DNA from: Candidatus Rokuibacteriota bacterium
GTDB taxonomy: Bacteria; Methylomirabilota; Methylomirabilia; Rokubacteriales; CSP1-6
Assembly (NCBI GenBank): GCA_016193045.1
Contig: JACPSW010000005.1
Coordinates: 1 to 32,377, forward strand
Length of the DNA stretch: 32,377 bases
Reading direction: 5' to 3'
Shown: piece by piece, positions 12,492 through 20,619 of the stretch
How the letters are laid out: every line of letters begins with the position of its first letter
Numbering within the stretch: the stretch's first letter is position 1
Notes under the pieces: model-generated
What the model was told of the DNA's origin: nothing
Seen by the model: only the letters and a program-made list of their open reading frames with translations
Database searches by the model: none
Translations under genes and position numbers: made by a program

Positions 12492-13898
12492 GTGGGGCTC
12501 GAACCGGCGAGGGAGGCCCAGCGCCCCGTCGTCCTGACGGTGGACGACGAGCTCGGCGTGCGGGAGGCGATCCGCCAGGTCCTCCAGGACGACTGCGACC
12601 TCCTCGAGGCGACCGACAGCCCCTCGGCGCTCGCCCAGCTCCAGTCCCACGATGTGGACCTCGTCCTGCTGGACGTCCGCCTGCCCGGTGAGACCGGCAT
12701 CGACATCCTGGAGCGGATCAAGGGGCTCGAGGACTCGATGGAGGTGATCATGGTCACCGCCGTGAATGACGTGCGCACGGCGGTGGTCGCGATGCAGCGG
12801 GGAGCCTATGACTACGTCGTGAAGCCCTTCGACGTGGACGAGATGCAGGCCCTGGTCCGCCGCGCCCTCGAGAAGCGCGCGCTCCAGCGGGAAGTGCTCT
12901 ACCTCCGCTCGGAGCTGGCCAGCGCCCATGGCTTCGACGAGATCGTCGGGCGTCACCCCGCGATGGTGCGGATCTACGAGCGGATCGCCCAGCTCGCCGA
13001 GACGACCGCCACCGTGCTGATCACGGGGGAGAGCGGGACCGGGAAGGAGCTCATCGCCCGCGCCATCCACCACCAGGGTCCCCGGCGCGAGCGGCCGTTC
13101 GTCGCCGTCAACCTGGCCGCGATCCCCGAGCCGCTCCTGGAGTCCGAGCTCTTCGGCCACGAGAAGGGGGCCTTCACCGGGGCGTACCAGAAGAAGCCGG
13201 GAAAGTTCGAGGTGGCCACCGGCGGGACGCTCTTCCTGGACGAGGTGGGAACCCTCCGGGTGGATCTTCAGGCGAAGCTGCTTCGCGTCCTCCAGGAGCG
13301 GGAGATCGAGCGCATCGGCGGGACGCGGACCATCAAGGTGGACGTGCGGATCATCGCCGCGACGAACGTGAACCTCAAGCAGGCGGTGAAGGACCGCGCG
13401 TTCCGGGAGGACCTCTACTACCGGCTGAACGTCGTCCCGCTCGCCGTGCCGCCGCTCCGCGAGCGGCGGGAGGATATCCCGGCGCTCGTCACCCACTTCA
13501 TCGCGAAGTACAACCGCGAGTTCGGGAAGGCCGTCCGGGGGATCTCGCCGGGCGTGCTGCCGGTGCTCCTCGAGTACGACTGGCCCGGCAACGTCCGCGA
13601 GCTGGAGAACATCATCGAACGCTCGGTGGCTTTGGTCCGGGGGACCGTGATCCGCCTGGCGGACCTACCGCTGGACCTGGCGCTGCCCGATGCGGGGCCG
13701 GGGAGTCCCGAGCCGGGACTGTCGCTCAAGGAGGCGCGAGAGCGTTTCGAGCGGCAGTTCATCCTGCGCGTGCTGGACCGCGTGGACTGGAACCAGAGCC
13801 ACGCCGCGCGCCTCCTGGGCCTGCACCGCAATACCCTGACGTCCAGGCTGGCCGGCTGGAAGCTCCGTCGTGGCGACGCGGATCAGGCCGCTCTCTAG
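12492..13898 (+). CDS. NtrC-family sigma54-dependent response regulator
   Basis: A 468-residue protein. The GTG at 12492 is the start consistent with a complete receiver domain, and it lies 15 nt after the htrA stop. Residues 10-125 form the receiver with phosphoacceptor D61 (LVLLDVRLPG) and the K in VVKPFD. The AAA+ domain has Walker A GESGTGKE (179-186), an intact GAFTGA loop (226-231) for sigma54 contact, and FLDEVGTL Walker B. A C-terminal Fis-type helix-turn-helix covers NQSHAARLLGLHRNTLTSRL. It would activate sigma54 promoters when phosphorylated. No histidine kinase lies beside it, so it is an orphan regulator here. It converges on the SGNH hydrolase gene with a 4-nt overlap. Confidence 0.93.
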   Translation: MGLEPAREAQRPVVLTVDDELGVREAIRQVLQDDCDLLEATDSPSALAQLQSHDVDLVLLDVRLPGETGIDILERIKGLEDSMEVIMVTAVNDVRTAVVAMQRGAYDYVVKPFDVDEMQALVRRALEKRALQREVLYLRSELASAHGFDEIVGRHPAMVRIYERIAQLAETTATVLITGESGTGKELIARAIHHQGPRRERPFVAVNLAAIPEPLLESELFGHEKGAFTGAYQKKPGKFEVATGGTLFLDEVGTLRVDLQAKLLRVLQEREIERIGGTRTIKVDVRIIAATNVNLKQAVKDRAFREDLYYRLNVVPLAVPPLRERREDIPALVTHFIAKYNREFGKAVRGISPGVLPVLLEYDWPGNVRELENIIERSVALVRGTVIRLADLPLDLALPDAGPGSPEPGLSLKEARERFERQFILRVLDRVDWNQSHAARLLGLHRNTLTSRLAGWKLRRGDADQAAL

Positions 13899-14617
13899 CG
13901 GTCGAGGCGCCTTTCCACTCCCCGCCACATCAGCTCGGCCCACCGGGCGTACCCCTGGTCCGATGGATGGTAGCCGTCGGCGGCGATCAACTCGGGGCGC
14001 CGCGGCACTTCCCGGCGGCTCTGCGCGAAGAGATCCACGATTTCGACCCCGTGCGCCCGCGCCTTGCCGCGCAGCGCCCGGTTGAAGCGCGCGACCCGCC
14101 GCCCGACCTCGGCGGCCCCCTCCCGTCCCCTGAACCGAGGGGTCAACGTGAGATCCGGGATCAGGTTCACCACGAGGACGGCCGGCGTCTCTTTGAGTAA
14201 CATTCCGAAGATCGTCTCGAGGTCTTGCTCGTACTCGGCCGCGGCCCGGCCCCGCGTGACGTCATTGGGTCCAATCGAGAGCGTGACGAGGTCGGGGCGG
14301 AGCGCCACGGCCCGTTCGAGCTGCCCGTCCACGACGTTGGCGGCGGTGGCGCCGCTCACCCCCAGGTTCACCACGCGCGCCGCGGGATACGCCGAGCGGA
14401 GGCGCTCGTAAAGCCGGCTCACGTAGTTGCGCTCGGGATCGGTCGCGCCGACGCCGGACACCGTACTGTCGCCGAGAGCCACGTAGGTCAGGGGCTTGGC
14501 GCCATCCGTCGGGAGGCGCCGGGCGTGGATCCCCTGGGCGGTGGAAGGCAGCGGGAAGACCACGGCAACGGCCAGGGAGAAGATGAGAAGCCATGCGGGA
14601 CGGCGTTCGGATCCCAT
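13895..14617 (-). CDS. SGNH/GDSL hydrolase, exported
   Basis: A 240-residue protein starting at the ATG whose complement is 14615-14617. It opens with a signal peptide (RRPAWLLIFSLAVAVVFPL, then PSTAQG). Block I is YVALGDSTVSGVG with the nucleophile Ser, block III is SIGPNDV, and block V is DGYHPSDQGY with the catalytic Asp and His. Such enzymes cleave esters or thioesters, often lysophospholipids or acetylated sugars; the substrate cannot be told from sequence. An upstream extension to 14650 is open but lacks a signal-peptide-like start. The gene ends convergently with the NtrC-type gene, and its 5' end faces the CBS gene promoter. Confidence 0.88.
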   Translation of the reverse strand: MGSERRPAWLLIFSLAVAVVFPLPSTAQGIHARRLPTDGAKPLTYVALGDSTVSGVGATDPERNYVSRLYERLRSAYPAARVVNLGVSGATAANVVDGQLERAVALRPDLVTLSIGPNDVTRGRAAAEYEQDLETIFGMLLKETPAVLVVNLIPDLTLTPRFRGREGAAEVGRRVARFNRALRGKARAHGVEIVDLFAQSRREVPRRPELIAADGYHPSDQGYARWAELMWRGVERRLDR

Positions 14618-14668
14618 GGAACTGCATTTTACGCTAGCGCCCCGGCGCACAAGCCGTCAAGCGTCGCC

Positions 14669-14697
14669 TTGACAGGCCCTGCGTGCCCGCCTAGACT
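14669..14697 (+). promoter_or_regulatory. Sigma70 promoter for the CBS-pair gene
   Basis: TTGACA (14669-14674), 17-nt spacer, TAGACT (14692-14697). A perfect -35 with optimal spacing. The start near 14704 gives a leader of about 54 nt, with AAGGAGGG shortly before the ATG at 14758. Confidence 0.7.
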
Positions 14698-14757
14698 CCC
14701 CTCAAGTCCCAGAGTCCGACATTCGGCCCGCGGGGCGATGGCCAAGGAGGGACGGCC

Positions 14758-15210
14758 ATGAAGAAGATTCGCGACATCATGCGCTACGGCTTCCTCTTTA
14801 CGGTCCAGCGCGCGACCACGGTGGCCGATGCCGTGCGGGCGATGGCCGCCCACAATGTCGGGATCGTCAGCGTGCTCGAGGGCGACAAGCTCGTCGGTGT
14901 CTTTTCCGAGCGCGACGTGGTGCGGCGCGTGGTGGACCGCGGCCTCGATCCGGCGCGGACGCCCGTCGGGGACGTCATGACGACCGAGCTCGTCGTGGCC
15001 GACGCCGACGAGGACTACCAGTCGGCGATGCACAAGATGGACCAGGCCAACACCCGCCACCTGCTCGTGGTGAGCGAGGGGCGTATCCTCTCCATGATCT
15101 CGATCCGCGATCTCATGCGCGTTCACATGGACGACCAGGGCGAGGAGATCCGCTACTTGCGCGAGTATCTCTACCAGGTGCCGCCCGACATCACCCGCAG
15201 CCGGGGCTGA
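14758..15210 (+). CDS. CBS-domain pair protein
   Basis: A 150-residue stand-alone CBS pair. CBS1 runs from MKKIRDIMRYGFLFTVQRAT to VSVLEGDKLVGVFSERDVVR; CBS2 from PVGDVMTTELVVADADEDYQ to HLLVVSEGRILSMISIRDLM. The DIM/DVM starts and the GVFSERD and SIRD ends are the nucleotide-binding signature. Proteins like this bind adenosyl ligands such as AMP, ATP or NAD(H) and regulate partners. No partner domain is attached; the downstream diiron protein has its own promoter, so the link is only positional. A strong -35/-10 pair and a good ribosome site suggest ready expression. Confidence 0.88.
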   Translation: MKKIRDIMRYGFLFTVQRATTVADAVRAMAAHNVGIVSVLEGDKLVGVFSERDVVRRVVDRGLDPARTPVGDVMTTELVVADADEDYQSAMHKMDQANTRHLLVVSEGRILSMISIRDLMRVHMDDQGEEIRYLREYLYQVPPDITRSRG

Positions 15211-15258
15211 TGCGCCGGGCTGCCGGCCCGGGCTGGTGGCTTCGAGCGGCCGATCGCC

Positions 15259-15287
15259 TTGACACCCCCGGGGGCGCGCCGTACAAT
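15259..15287 (+). promoter_or_regulatory. Near-consensus sigma70 promoter giving a very short leader
   Basis: TTGACA (15259-15264), exactly 17 nt, TACAAT (15282-15287). Only 10 nt separate the -10 box from the ATG at 15298, so the transcript would start about 3-4 nt before the start codon. No ribosome site is present, consistent with leaderless-type translation. Confidence 0.75.
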
Positions 15288-15297
15288 CGCGCAACCG

Positions 15298-16263
15298 ATG
15301 ACAACGACACAGGCCGTTGCCGCCCGGCGGGTCTCCTACCAGTTCGAGACGCTCTGGGATTTCGACTACGAGCCCACCCACGAGGACCTCCAGGCGCTCT
15401 ACGAGACCGCGAAGAAGAACCAGTGGAACGGCTCCACCGCCATCGACTGGAGCCGCGCCATCGGCAGGGACGGCCCGGTCCTCAACGTCGCGATGGCGTT
15501 CCAGGGCACCAACTTCTTTTCTCGCCTGACGGCGGAGGAGCAACGGGAAGTCGAGATCAAGGTCTCCGCCTGGCGCCTCTCCCAGTTCCTGCATGGCGAG
15601 CAGGGCGCCCTCCTGGTCGCGAGCCAGCTGGTGAACCCGATGCCGGAGCTCGACTGCAAGCTCTACGCCTCCACCCAGGTGGTGGACGAGGGCCGGCACG
15701 TCGAGGTCTTCGAGCGGTACGTGAAGCGGCTCCACAAGATTTACCCGGTGGACCCGCTTCTCAAGGGGCTCATCGACGAGATCCTCGCCTCGGGGCTGTG
15801 GGAGCTGAAGCTCCTCGGCATGCAGATGCTCATCGAGGGGCTGGCGATCGCCGCCTTCAACCTCATGCGCCGGCAGACCGGCGATCCCACGCTGGCGGAC
15901 CTGCTCGACTACGTGCTCCAGGACGAGGGCCGGCACGTGAACTTCGGCTACTTCGCTCTCCGGCGGTCGATTCCCCTCATGGACGGGAAGACGCGGGAGG
16001 TCCTCGAAGAGTTCGCCTTCAACGCGTGTGACGCGATGTACGGTCGCGACGAGCGCACGGGCTTCCAGTCCATCAAGACCGTGTGGAGCGAGATGGGGTG
16101 GGACGCCGAGCAGATCTGGCGGGACACGATCACGAACTCGCAGACGGTGAAGATGTTCAACCGCCTCCTCTTCACGGAGGTCCTGATCCCCCGGCTCCAG
16201 CGGTTGCAGCTCATCTCGTCCCGCGTCGAGCCCCGCTACCGCGCGATCGGTCTCCTGGACTGA
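15298..16263 (+). CDS. Ferritin-like (R2-type) diiron-carboxylate protein
   Basis: A 321-residue helical protein. The ATG at 15298 is set by the promoter just upstream. Two ExxH-type metal motifs sit in paired helices: VVDEGRHVEVF in the first half and VLQDEGRHVNFGYFALRR in the second. Upstream acidic helices (GEQGALLVASQLVN and MQMLIEGLAIAAFN) would supply the other carboxylates, as in ribonucleotide-reductase R2-like and AurF-like oxygenases. The N-terminus reads YQFETLWDFDYEPTHEDLQA. It probably binds a di-iron centre and performs an O2-dependent oxidation; the substrate is unknown and no R1 subunit is nearby. A PhnD-like protein begins 8 nt after the stop. Confidence 0.82.
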   Translation: MTTTQAVAARRVSYQFETLWDFDYEPTHEDLQALYETAKKNQWNGSTAIDWSRAIGRDGPVLNVAMAFQGTNFFSRLTAEEQREVEIKVSAWRLSQFLHGEQGALLVASQLVNPMPELDCKLYASTQVVDEGRHVEVFERYVKRLHKIYPVDPLLKGLIDEILASGLWELKLLGMQMLIEGLAIAAFNLMRRQTGDPTLADLLDYVLQDEGRHVNFGYFALRRSIPLMDGKTREVLEEFAFNACDAMYGRDERTGFQSIKTVWSEMGWDAEQIWRDTITNSQTVKMFNRLLFTEVLIPRLQRLQLISSRVEPRYRAIGLLD

Positions 16264-16271
16264 GGCCGCCG

Positions 16272-17138
16272 GTGGGGGTACTGCGGGCGCCGGTCCTCGC
16301 CCTCTGCGTCGCCGCCCTCCTCCTCCCGTCTCCCGTCGCGGCCGCCGATCAGCTGACGCTCGTCCTGACGCCCTCGCGGGACCCGACGGCCCTCCAGGAG
16401 GCCGGTGACGCGTTCGCGAAGGCGCTGACCCGCCTGTCGGGAGTGCCCCTCAAGGTCATTGTCGCTTCCGACTACGCCGGCGTGGTGGAGGCGCTCAGGA
16501 GCCGGCGGGTGGACCTCGCCTTCGTGCATCCGGTGGGGTACGTGTTGGCGAGCCGGGAAGCCGGGTGCCAGATCCTGGTCCGGGACATCTGGCAGGGGAA
16601 GACGGCCTACACCGCGCGCATCTACGTCCTGAAGGCCAAGGGGTGGACGCGGCTCGAAGACCTTCGCGGCCGCACGATCGCGTTCGTGGATCCCGCCTCG
16701 AGCTCGGGGTATATCTATCCCATGGTGCTGCTGATGAAGCGCGGGCTCGTGACGAACCGGGACCCGAAGAGCTTCTTCAGGGACGCCCTGTTCGCGGGCA
16801 CCCACGAGGCCGCGTTGCGCGCACTTCTGCGGGGCAGCGTGGACGCGGCGGCGAGCTTCGACACGGCGCTCCAGATCCACCTGAAGGGCGAGCCCGCGGC
16901 GGAACAGATCACCTATGTGGCCGAGACCCCCCCGATTCCGGAGGCGGGAATCTGCGCCCGCCCCGGGCTCGATCCGACGGTACGCGAGCGGCTCAAGGGC
17001 GCGCTCCTGGCCATCAAGAAGCCGGAATACGCGGCGTTGCTGAAGCAGGTGTACGACATCGACGGCTTCATCGAGGCCTCGGACCGAGACTACGACCCCG
17101 TGCGCGAGGCGGTCGATCTCCTGGGCCTCACGAGGTAG
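16272..17138 (+). CDS. PhnD/SsuA-like substrate-binding protein, exported
   Basis: A 288-residue protein starting at the GTG at 16272, opening with a signal peptide (LRAPVLALCVAALLLPSPVA, cut near AAA-DQ). The fold is type II periplasmic binding, PhnD-like: LTLVLTPSRDPTALQE, then YAGVVEALRSRRVDLAFVHP, FVDPASSSGYIYPM and GTHEAALRALLRGSVDAAAS. Such proteins capture phosphonates, phosphite or similar oxyanions for an ABC importer. No permease or ATPase is in the window, so it is an orphan or feeds a distant transporter. It lies 8 nt after the diiron protein, suggesting a shared transcript. Its end overlaps the opposing hydrolase gene by 11 nt. Confidence 0.85.
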   Translation: MGVLRAPVLALCVAALLLPSPVAAADQLTLVLTPSRDPTALQEAGDAFAKALTRLSGVPLKVIVASDYAGVVEALRSRRVDLAFVHPVGYVLASREAGCQILVRDIWQGKTAYTARIYVLKAKGWTRLEDLRGRTIAFVDPASSSGYIYPMVLLMKRGLVTNRDPKSFFRDALFAGTHEAALRALLRGSVDAAASFDTALQIHLKGEPAAEQITYVAETPPIPEAGICARPGLDPTVRERLKGALLAIKKPEYAALLKQVYDIDGFIEASDRDYDPVREAVDLLGLTR

Positions 17139-17991
17139 CGAGGAAGACCAGGAAGAGGGACCAGAGGCGCCAGAGCCCCGAGAGCGTTTCGCCCCACCCC
17201 GGCCGTCCCTCCCCCGCCTCCACATGCGACAGCATGGCGACGATGGCGAGCCGCGTTCCTGGTTTGGGAGCGGCGGCCGCGGCCAGCCTCAGGCTCTCGG
17301 TGAACGGGACCGCGGGGTCCCCCCGGCCGTGGACCAGGAGGAGCCGGGCGGAGAGCCGCGGCACCACCTGCTCGGGGGAGAGGCGGGCCAGCAGGTCTTG
17401 GAGGCCCGGCGGAAGTTTCCGCACGAGCGCGTCCACCCGAGCGGGGTCACGGTTTTCCACCAGCGTGAGGACCGCCATGCCTTCCGGGGAGAGGGCGGCG
17501 GGCGCCCCCGGACCTGGCCCGGCGAGCCACGCGTCGAGGGCTCGCCGGTCCTCCGCGCGCTCCAAGAGATCCAGATTCTCCCGGAGGAAGAGGCGCGCGG
17601 CCTCGGGTCGGGGTGAGACCCGTCCGGACACCCGCCCATAGCTGTACGCTCCCGTCAGAAAGTAGCGCAGCAGTTCGACCGCCGAGGCGTACCCGCCGAG
17701 GCTCAGCACCGCGCCCACCCGATCGGAGACGCGAGAATCGGCGGCGGCCAGGAGGGCCGGCCCCGCGCCGACGCTTACCCCGAGCACACTGACCTGGCCC
17801 GACCCCTTTTCCCCGGCGAGGGAGCGGATCGCCGCCACCACGGGCTCGGCGTCCTCCGGCCTGAGGCGGAGGCGGGTCAGCCCGGGGATCGTCGGCACCG
17901 CTACGCGGAATCCCACCCGGGCCAGGAGGCGCGCCGCCTGGGCCAGGCGTGGGTCATCCTTTCCCATCGGCGCCAGTCCGTGCACGAGCAC
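17128..17991 (-). CDS. Alpha/beta hydrolase (true start probably upstream)
   Basis: A serine hydrolase of the alpha/beta fold: oxyanion region LVHGLAPMGKDD, nucleophile elbow GVSVGAGPALL, acid in VHGRGDPAVPFTE, histidine in MLSHVEAGEG. The GTG at 17991 is the first standard start, but it lies inside the first core strand. The frame stays open upstream to about 18231 and reads sensibly: a hydrophobic GWLVLALLLALPALSAG, then PIDLYRPLTLGTPPALVLVH. The protein is therefore probably about 70 residues longer with a signal peptide, using a non-standard start or containing an error near 18200. It may form a transcription unit with the methyltransferase, which ends at 18212. The substrate is unknown. 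Confidence 0.78.
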   Translation of the reverse strand: MLVHGLAPMGKDDPRLAQAARLLARVGFRVAVPTIPGLTRLRLRPEDAEPVVAAIRSLAGEKGSGQVSVLGVSVGAGPALLAAADSRVSDRVGAVLSLGGYASAVELLRYFLTGAYSYGRVSGRVSPRPEAARLFLRENLDLLERAEDRRALDAWLAGPGPGAPAALSPEGMAVLTLVENRDPARVDALVRKLPPGLQDLLARLSPEQVVPRLSARLLLVHGRGDPAVPFTESLRLAAAAAPKPGTRLAIVAMLSHVEAGEGRPGWGETLSGLWRLWSLFLVFLATS

Positions 17992-18211
17992 GAGCGCAGG
18001 CGGGGTTCCGAGCGTCAGGGGCCGGTAGAGATCGATGGGGGCGGGACGGTCGGCCAGGGGCGCGCGTGCGGGATTCGGGGTGAGCGCGGAGAGGAGCGGG
18101 AGCCGATCCTCGGAGAGAAATTCGACCAGGAAAGCCGCCGTGGCGCAGACGCTCCGCCCCGCCGACAGCGCGGGAAGCGCCAGGAGGAGGGCGAGGACGA
18201 GCCAGCCGGCG

Positions 18212-18844
18212 CTACTTACGGTTGACGCACCTCAAGAGGCGCCAGCCGTTGAGGAGATTGACCTTCATGGAGAGCTCGGGGGTGAGCCCGACGTCCTTGA
18301 GCAGCGGCTCCATCGGGAGGTTGGATTTCCATCCCAGCCGGGTGCAGAGCGGAGAGACCAGATCCTCGAAGGTGCCGGCCAGCCGGGAGTGGCTCCGGAA
18401 GTGGTTCAGGATCACGATCGCGCCGCCGGGCTTCACGACCCGGCGCATCTCCCGGAGCACCCCCAGCGGATCGGGCACCGCGCTGATCACGTACGTCGCC
18501 AGGGCGCGGTCGAACTCGTTGTCGGCGAAGTCCATGGCGGAGGCGTCCATCACCTTGAGGGTGACGTTGCCGAGGCCCAGCTCTTCGATCTTCTCCTGCG
18601 CCTTTTCGAGCATCTTGTCCGACAGGTCGATGCCGGTGAGCCGGCAGCGCGCGGGATAGAGCGGCAGGTTCAGTCCGGTCCCGATCCCCACTTCCAGGAT
18701 CCGGTCGTCCGGCTGGACGTCCAGAACCTTCAGGGCGGCGACTCGGCCGGGATGGAAGATGCGGTCGAAGATGAAATCGTAGATAGGGGAGTAGAGCGCG
18801 TAGGCGCGTTTGACCTGCCGCTTCTCCAGCGCCGCATCCACCAC
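18212..18844 (-). CDS. Class I SAM methyltransferase, PmtA-like (phospholipid N-methyltransferase type)
   Basis: A 210-residue protein starting at the GTG at 18844, 7 nt after a GGAGGG ribosome site. The opening RAYALYSPIYDFIFDRIFHP with GR is characteristic of PmtA-type phosphatidylethanolamine methyltransferases and related UbiE-like enzymes. Motif I is LEVGIGTGLNLPLY, the acidic motif LTGIDLSDKML, and later VMDASAMDFADNEFDRALAT. It transfers a methyl group from S-adenosylmethionine, here probably to phosphatidylethanolamine, though the substrate is inferred. The frame extends to 18967 without likely coding sequence. The following 140 bases to the mgtE stop hold no gene. Confidence 0.82.
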   Translation of the reverse strand: MVDAALEKRQVKRAYALYSPIYDFIFDRIFHPGRVAALKVLDVQPDDRILEVGIGTGLNLPLYPARCRLTGIDLSDKMLEKAQEKIEELGLGNVTLKVMDASAMDFADNEFDRALATYVISAVPDPLGVLREMRRVVKPGGAIVILNHFRSHSRLAGTFEDLVSPLCTRLGWKSNLPMEPLLKDVGLTPELSMKVNLLNGWRLLRCVNRK

Positions 18845-18984
18845 TGTGCGCCCTCCGTTCAGAACCTGAAGCCGCAGCGGGGCTAGATGTACCACACCAC
18901 CCGCATGCCTGCCAAGGGGAAAATTCGGCCGACCACGCCGGCCCCCGGTCGGACGCGGGGCCCGCAAAGGAGTGTCCTCGGCCG

Positions 18985-20331
18985 CTACAAGAGGAACTTC
19001 ATGAGCAGCGTGGCGAGCCCCAGGAACGAGAAGAAGCCGAAGACGTCGGTGAACGTGGTGATGATGACGCTCGAGGCGATGGCCGGGTCCAGCCGGAAGG
19101 TCTTGAGCGCCAGCGGGACCAGGGTGCCGACGACGGCCGCCACCAGCATGTTGAAGGTGAGCGCCACCCCCAGGATCAGGCTCAGCAGCAGCTGGCCCTT
19201 CCAGAGGTACGCGATGACCGCCATGACGGCGCCGTTGACGGCGCCCGTCGTCAGGCCCAGGGTGACCTCCTTGCGGAGGACGCGCAGCAGCACGGAGGCC
19301 GTCATGTCGCCGAGCGCGATGCCCCGCACCACCACCGTGGCCGTCTGCGTCGTCCCGATCCCCCCCATGGAGGCGACGATGGGCATGAAGACGGCGAGCG
19401 TGGCCAGGCTCTGGATGGAGCCTTCGAAGAGGCCGATGACCGAGGCCGCCAGAATCGCGGTCGCCAGGTTGACGAACCGCCAGACGAGCCGTTTGGTGAA
19501 CACGGCCCGCGGGGGGTCCAGCACGGTCTCGTCGCCGGCCGCGCCGCCGAAGCGCTGGATGTCCTCCGTGGCTTCCTGCTGGATGACGTCGATGACGTCG
19601 TCCACCGTGACCGTTCCCAGCAGGCGCCGGTCCCCATCCACCACGGGGACCGCCAGCAGGTTGTACTTGGCCACCAGGTGGGCCACCTCTTCCTGGTCCG
19701 TCTCGGGCGTCACGCTCACGACGTCCTCGTGGCGGATCAGCCGAATGGGGGTGGCCGGGTCCGCGGTGATGAGGCGGCGTAGCGGCACCACGCCGACCAG
19801 GTGGTCGTGACCGTCCACCACGTAGAGGTAGAACGCGTGCTCGGACGAGGCGCTCTTCCGCACGTGGTCGAGGGCCTGGGCGACGCTCATCTCCTCGTGG
19901 ACGGCGACGAACTCCGGGGACATGATGCGCCCGGCGGTCTTCTCGCCGTACTCGAGGAGCCCCTGGACCTCCTCCGACTTCTCCTCCTTCATGAGGTCCA
20001 GGACCTTCTCGGCCTGCTCCGCCGGAAGCTCGTCGACGACCTGGGCTGCGTTGTCCGCGGGCATCTGCTCCAGGATCCCGGACAGCTCGACCTCGTCCAG
20101 CGCCCGCACCAGCTCCAGGAGGGTCTGGTCGTCCATCTCGTGCAGCACGGAGCCGGCCTGCTCCCCGCTCAGCAGCCGGAAGACGGTCGTCTGCTGCTCC
20201 ACGGGCAGCTCGCGCAGCGCGCGCGACACGTCGGCCGGATGGGACTCCGCCAGGAGCTGAGCGAGCCGCTCCGTGCGGTCCGTGTCGAGGAGATCCTTGA
20301 CGTCTTCGGTGAGCCGGAAGGGCTCTTCCAT
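18985..20331 (-). CDS. mgtE: Magnesium transporter MgtE
   Basis: A 448-residue protein of full MgtE architecture. An N-terminal superhelical domain of LxxLP and DxLxxM repeats runs to about residue 130. Two CBS domains follow (MSPEFVAVHEEMSVAQALDH; VSVTPETDQEEVAHLVAKY, ending VDDVIDVIQQEATEDIQ), then five transmembrane helices from about residue 285. VFMPIVASMGGIGTTQTATV replaces the commoner MGGNAGTQ segment of the pore region. It imports Mg2+ across the inner membrane and is gated by Mg2+ bound to the cytoplasmic domains. The ATG shares one base with the stop of the upstream lapA-like gene (TAATG), so the two are coupled. Confidence 0.93.
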   Translation of the reverse strand: MEEPFRLTEDVKDLLDTDRTERLAQLLAESHPADVSRALRELPVEQQTTVFRLLSGEQAGSVLHEMDDQTLLELVRALDEVELSGILEQMPADNAAQVVDELPAEQAEKVLDLMKEEKSEEVQGLLEYGEKTAGRIMSPEFVAVHEEMSVAQALDHVRKSASSEHAFYLYVVDGHDHLVGVVPLRRLITADPATPIRLIRHEDVVSVTPETDQEEVAHLVAKYNLLAVPVVDGDRRLLGTVTVDDVIDVIQQEATEDIQRFGGAAGDETVLDPPRAVFTKRLVWRFVNLATAILAASVIGLFEGSIQSLATLAVFMPIVASMGGIGTTQTATVVVRGIALGDMTASVLLRVLRKEVTLGLTTGAVNGAVMAVIAYLWKGQLLLSLILGVALTFNMLVAAVVGTLVPLALKTFRLDPAIASSVIITTFTDVFGFFSFLGLATLLMKFLL

Positions 20332-20615
20332 TATTGTGTTTTTTCAGTCGTGTCTGTTGCCGGTCGCACCACCTCGAGGCTTCGCACGCGGGCCTCGAGC
20401 TGCCGGATTTTCGACCGGAGCCGCCACCGTTGGACGAGGCCGACCAGGCTCACGATTATCGCTCCCGCCACGCCCGAGATGAGGATCACCGCTGCCAGCG
20501 GCGCGCGCTCGATCTGCCAGGCCAGGAACCGGATCGTCACCTGGTCGGGGTTCTGGAGCGCGAAGATGGCGACGGCGATCGCCGCCGCCGCGATCAGCAC
20601 GTACACGGCCGGCAT
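20331..20615 (-). CDS. LapA-domain (DUF1049) membrane protein
   Basis: A 94-residue protein with two transmembrane helices: YVLIAAAAIAVAIFALQN, then the conserved DQVTIRFLAWQIERAPLAAV leading into the second helix LISGVAGAIIVSLVG. A basic coiled coil (QRWRLRSKIRQLEARVRSLE) ends it. This is the LapA/DUF1049 family linked to lipopolysaccharide assembly or LapB-type regulation in enterobacteria; its role elsewhere is unclear. It overlaps mgtE by one base. A very similar domain is fused to the YihY-like protein at 30013-31206. Confidence 0.85.
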   Translation of the reverse strand: MPAVYVLIAAAAIAVAIFALQNPDQVTIRFLAWQIERAPLAAVILISGVAGAIIVSLVGLVQRWRLRSKIRQLEARVRSLEVVRPATDTTEKTQ

Positions 20616-20619
20616 GGGC

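Noticed and set aside
18887..18984. GGCCGACC...GGTCGG hairpin as a terminator between methyltransferase and mgtE
   Set aside because: The stem is short and there is no T-run on either strand, so an intrinsic terminator cannot be supported.
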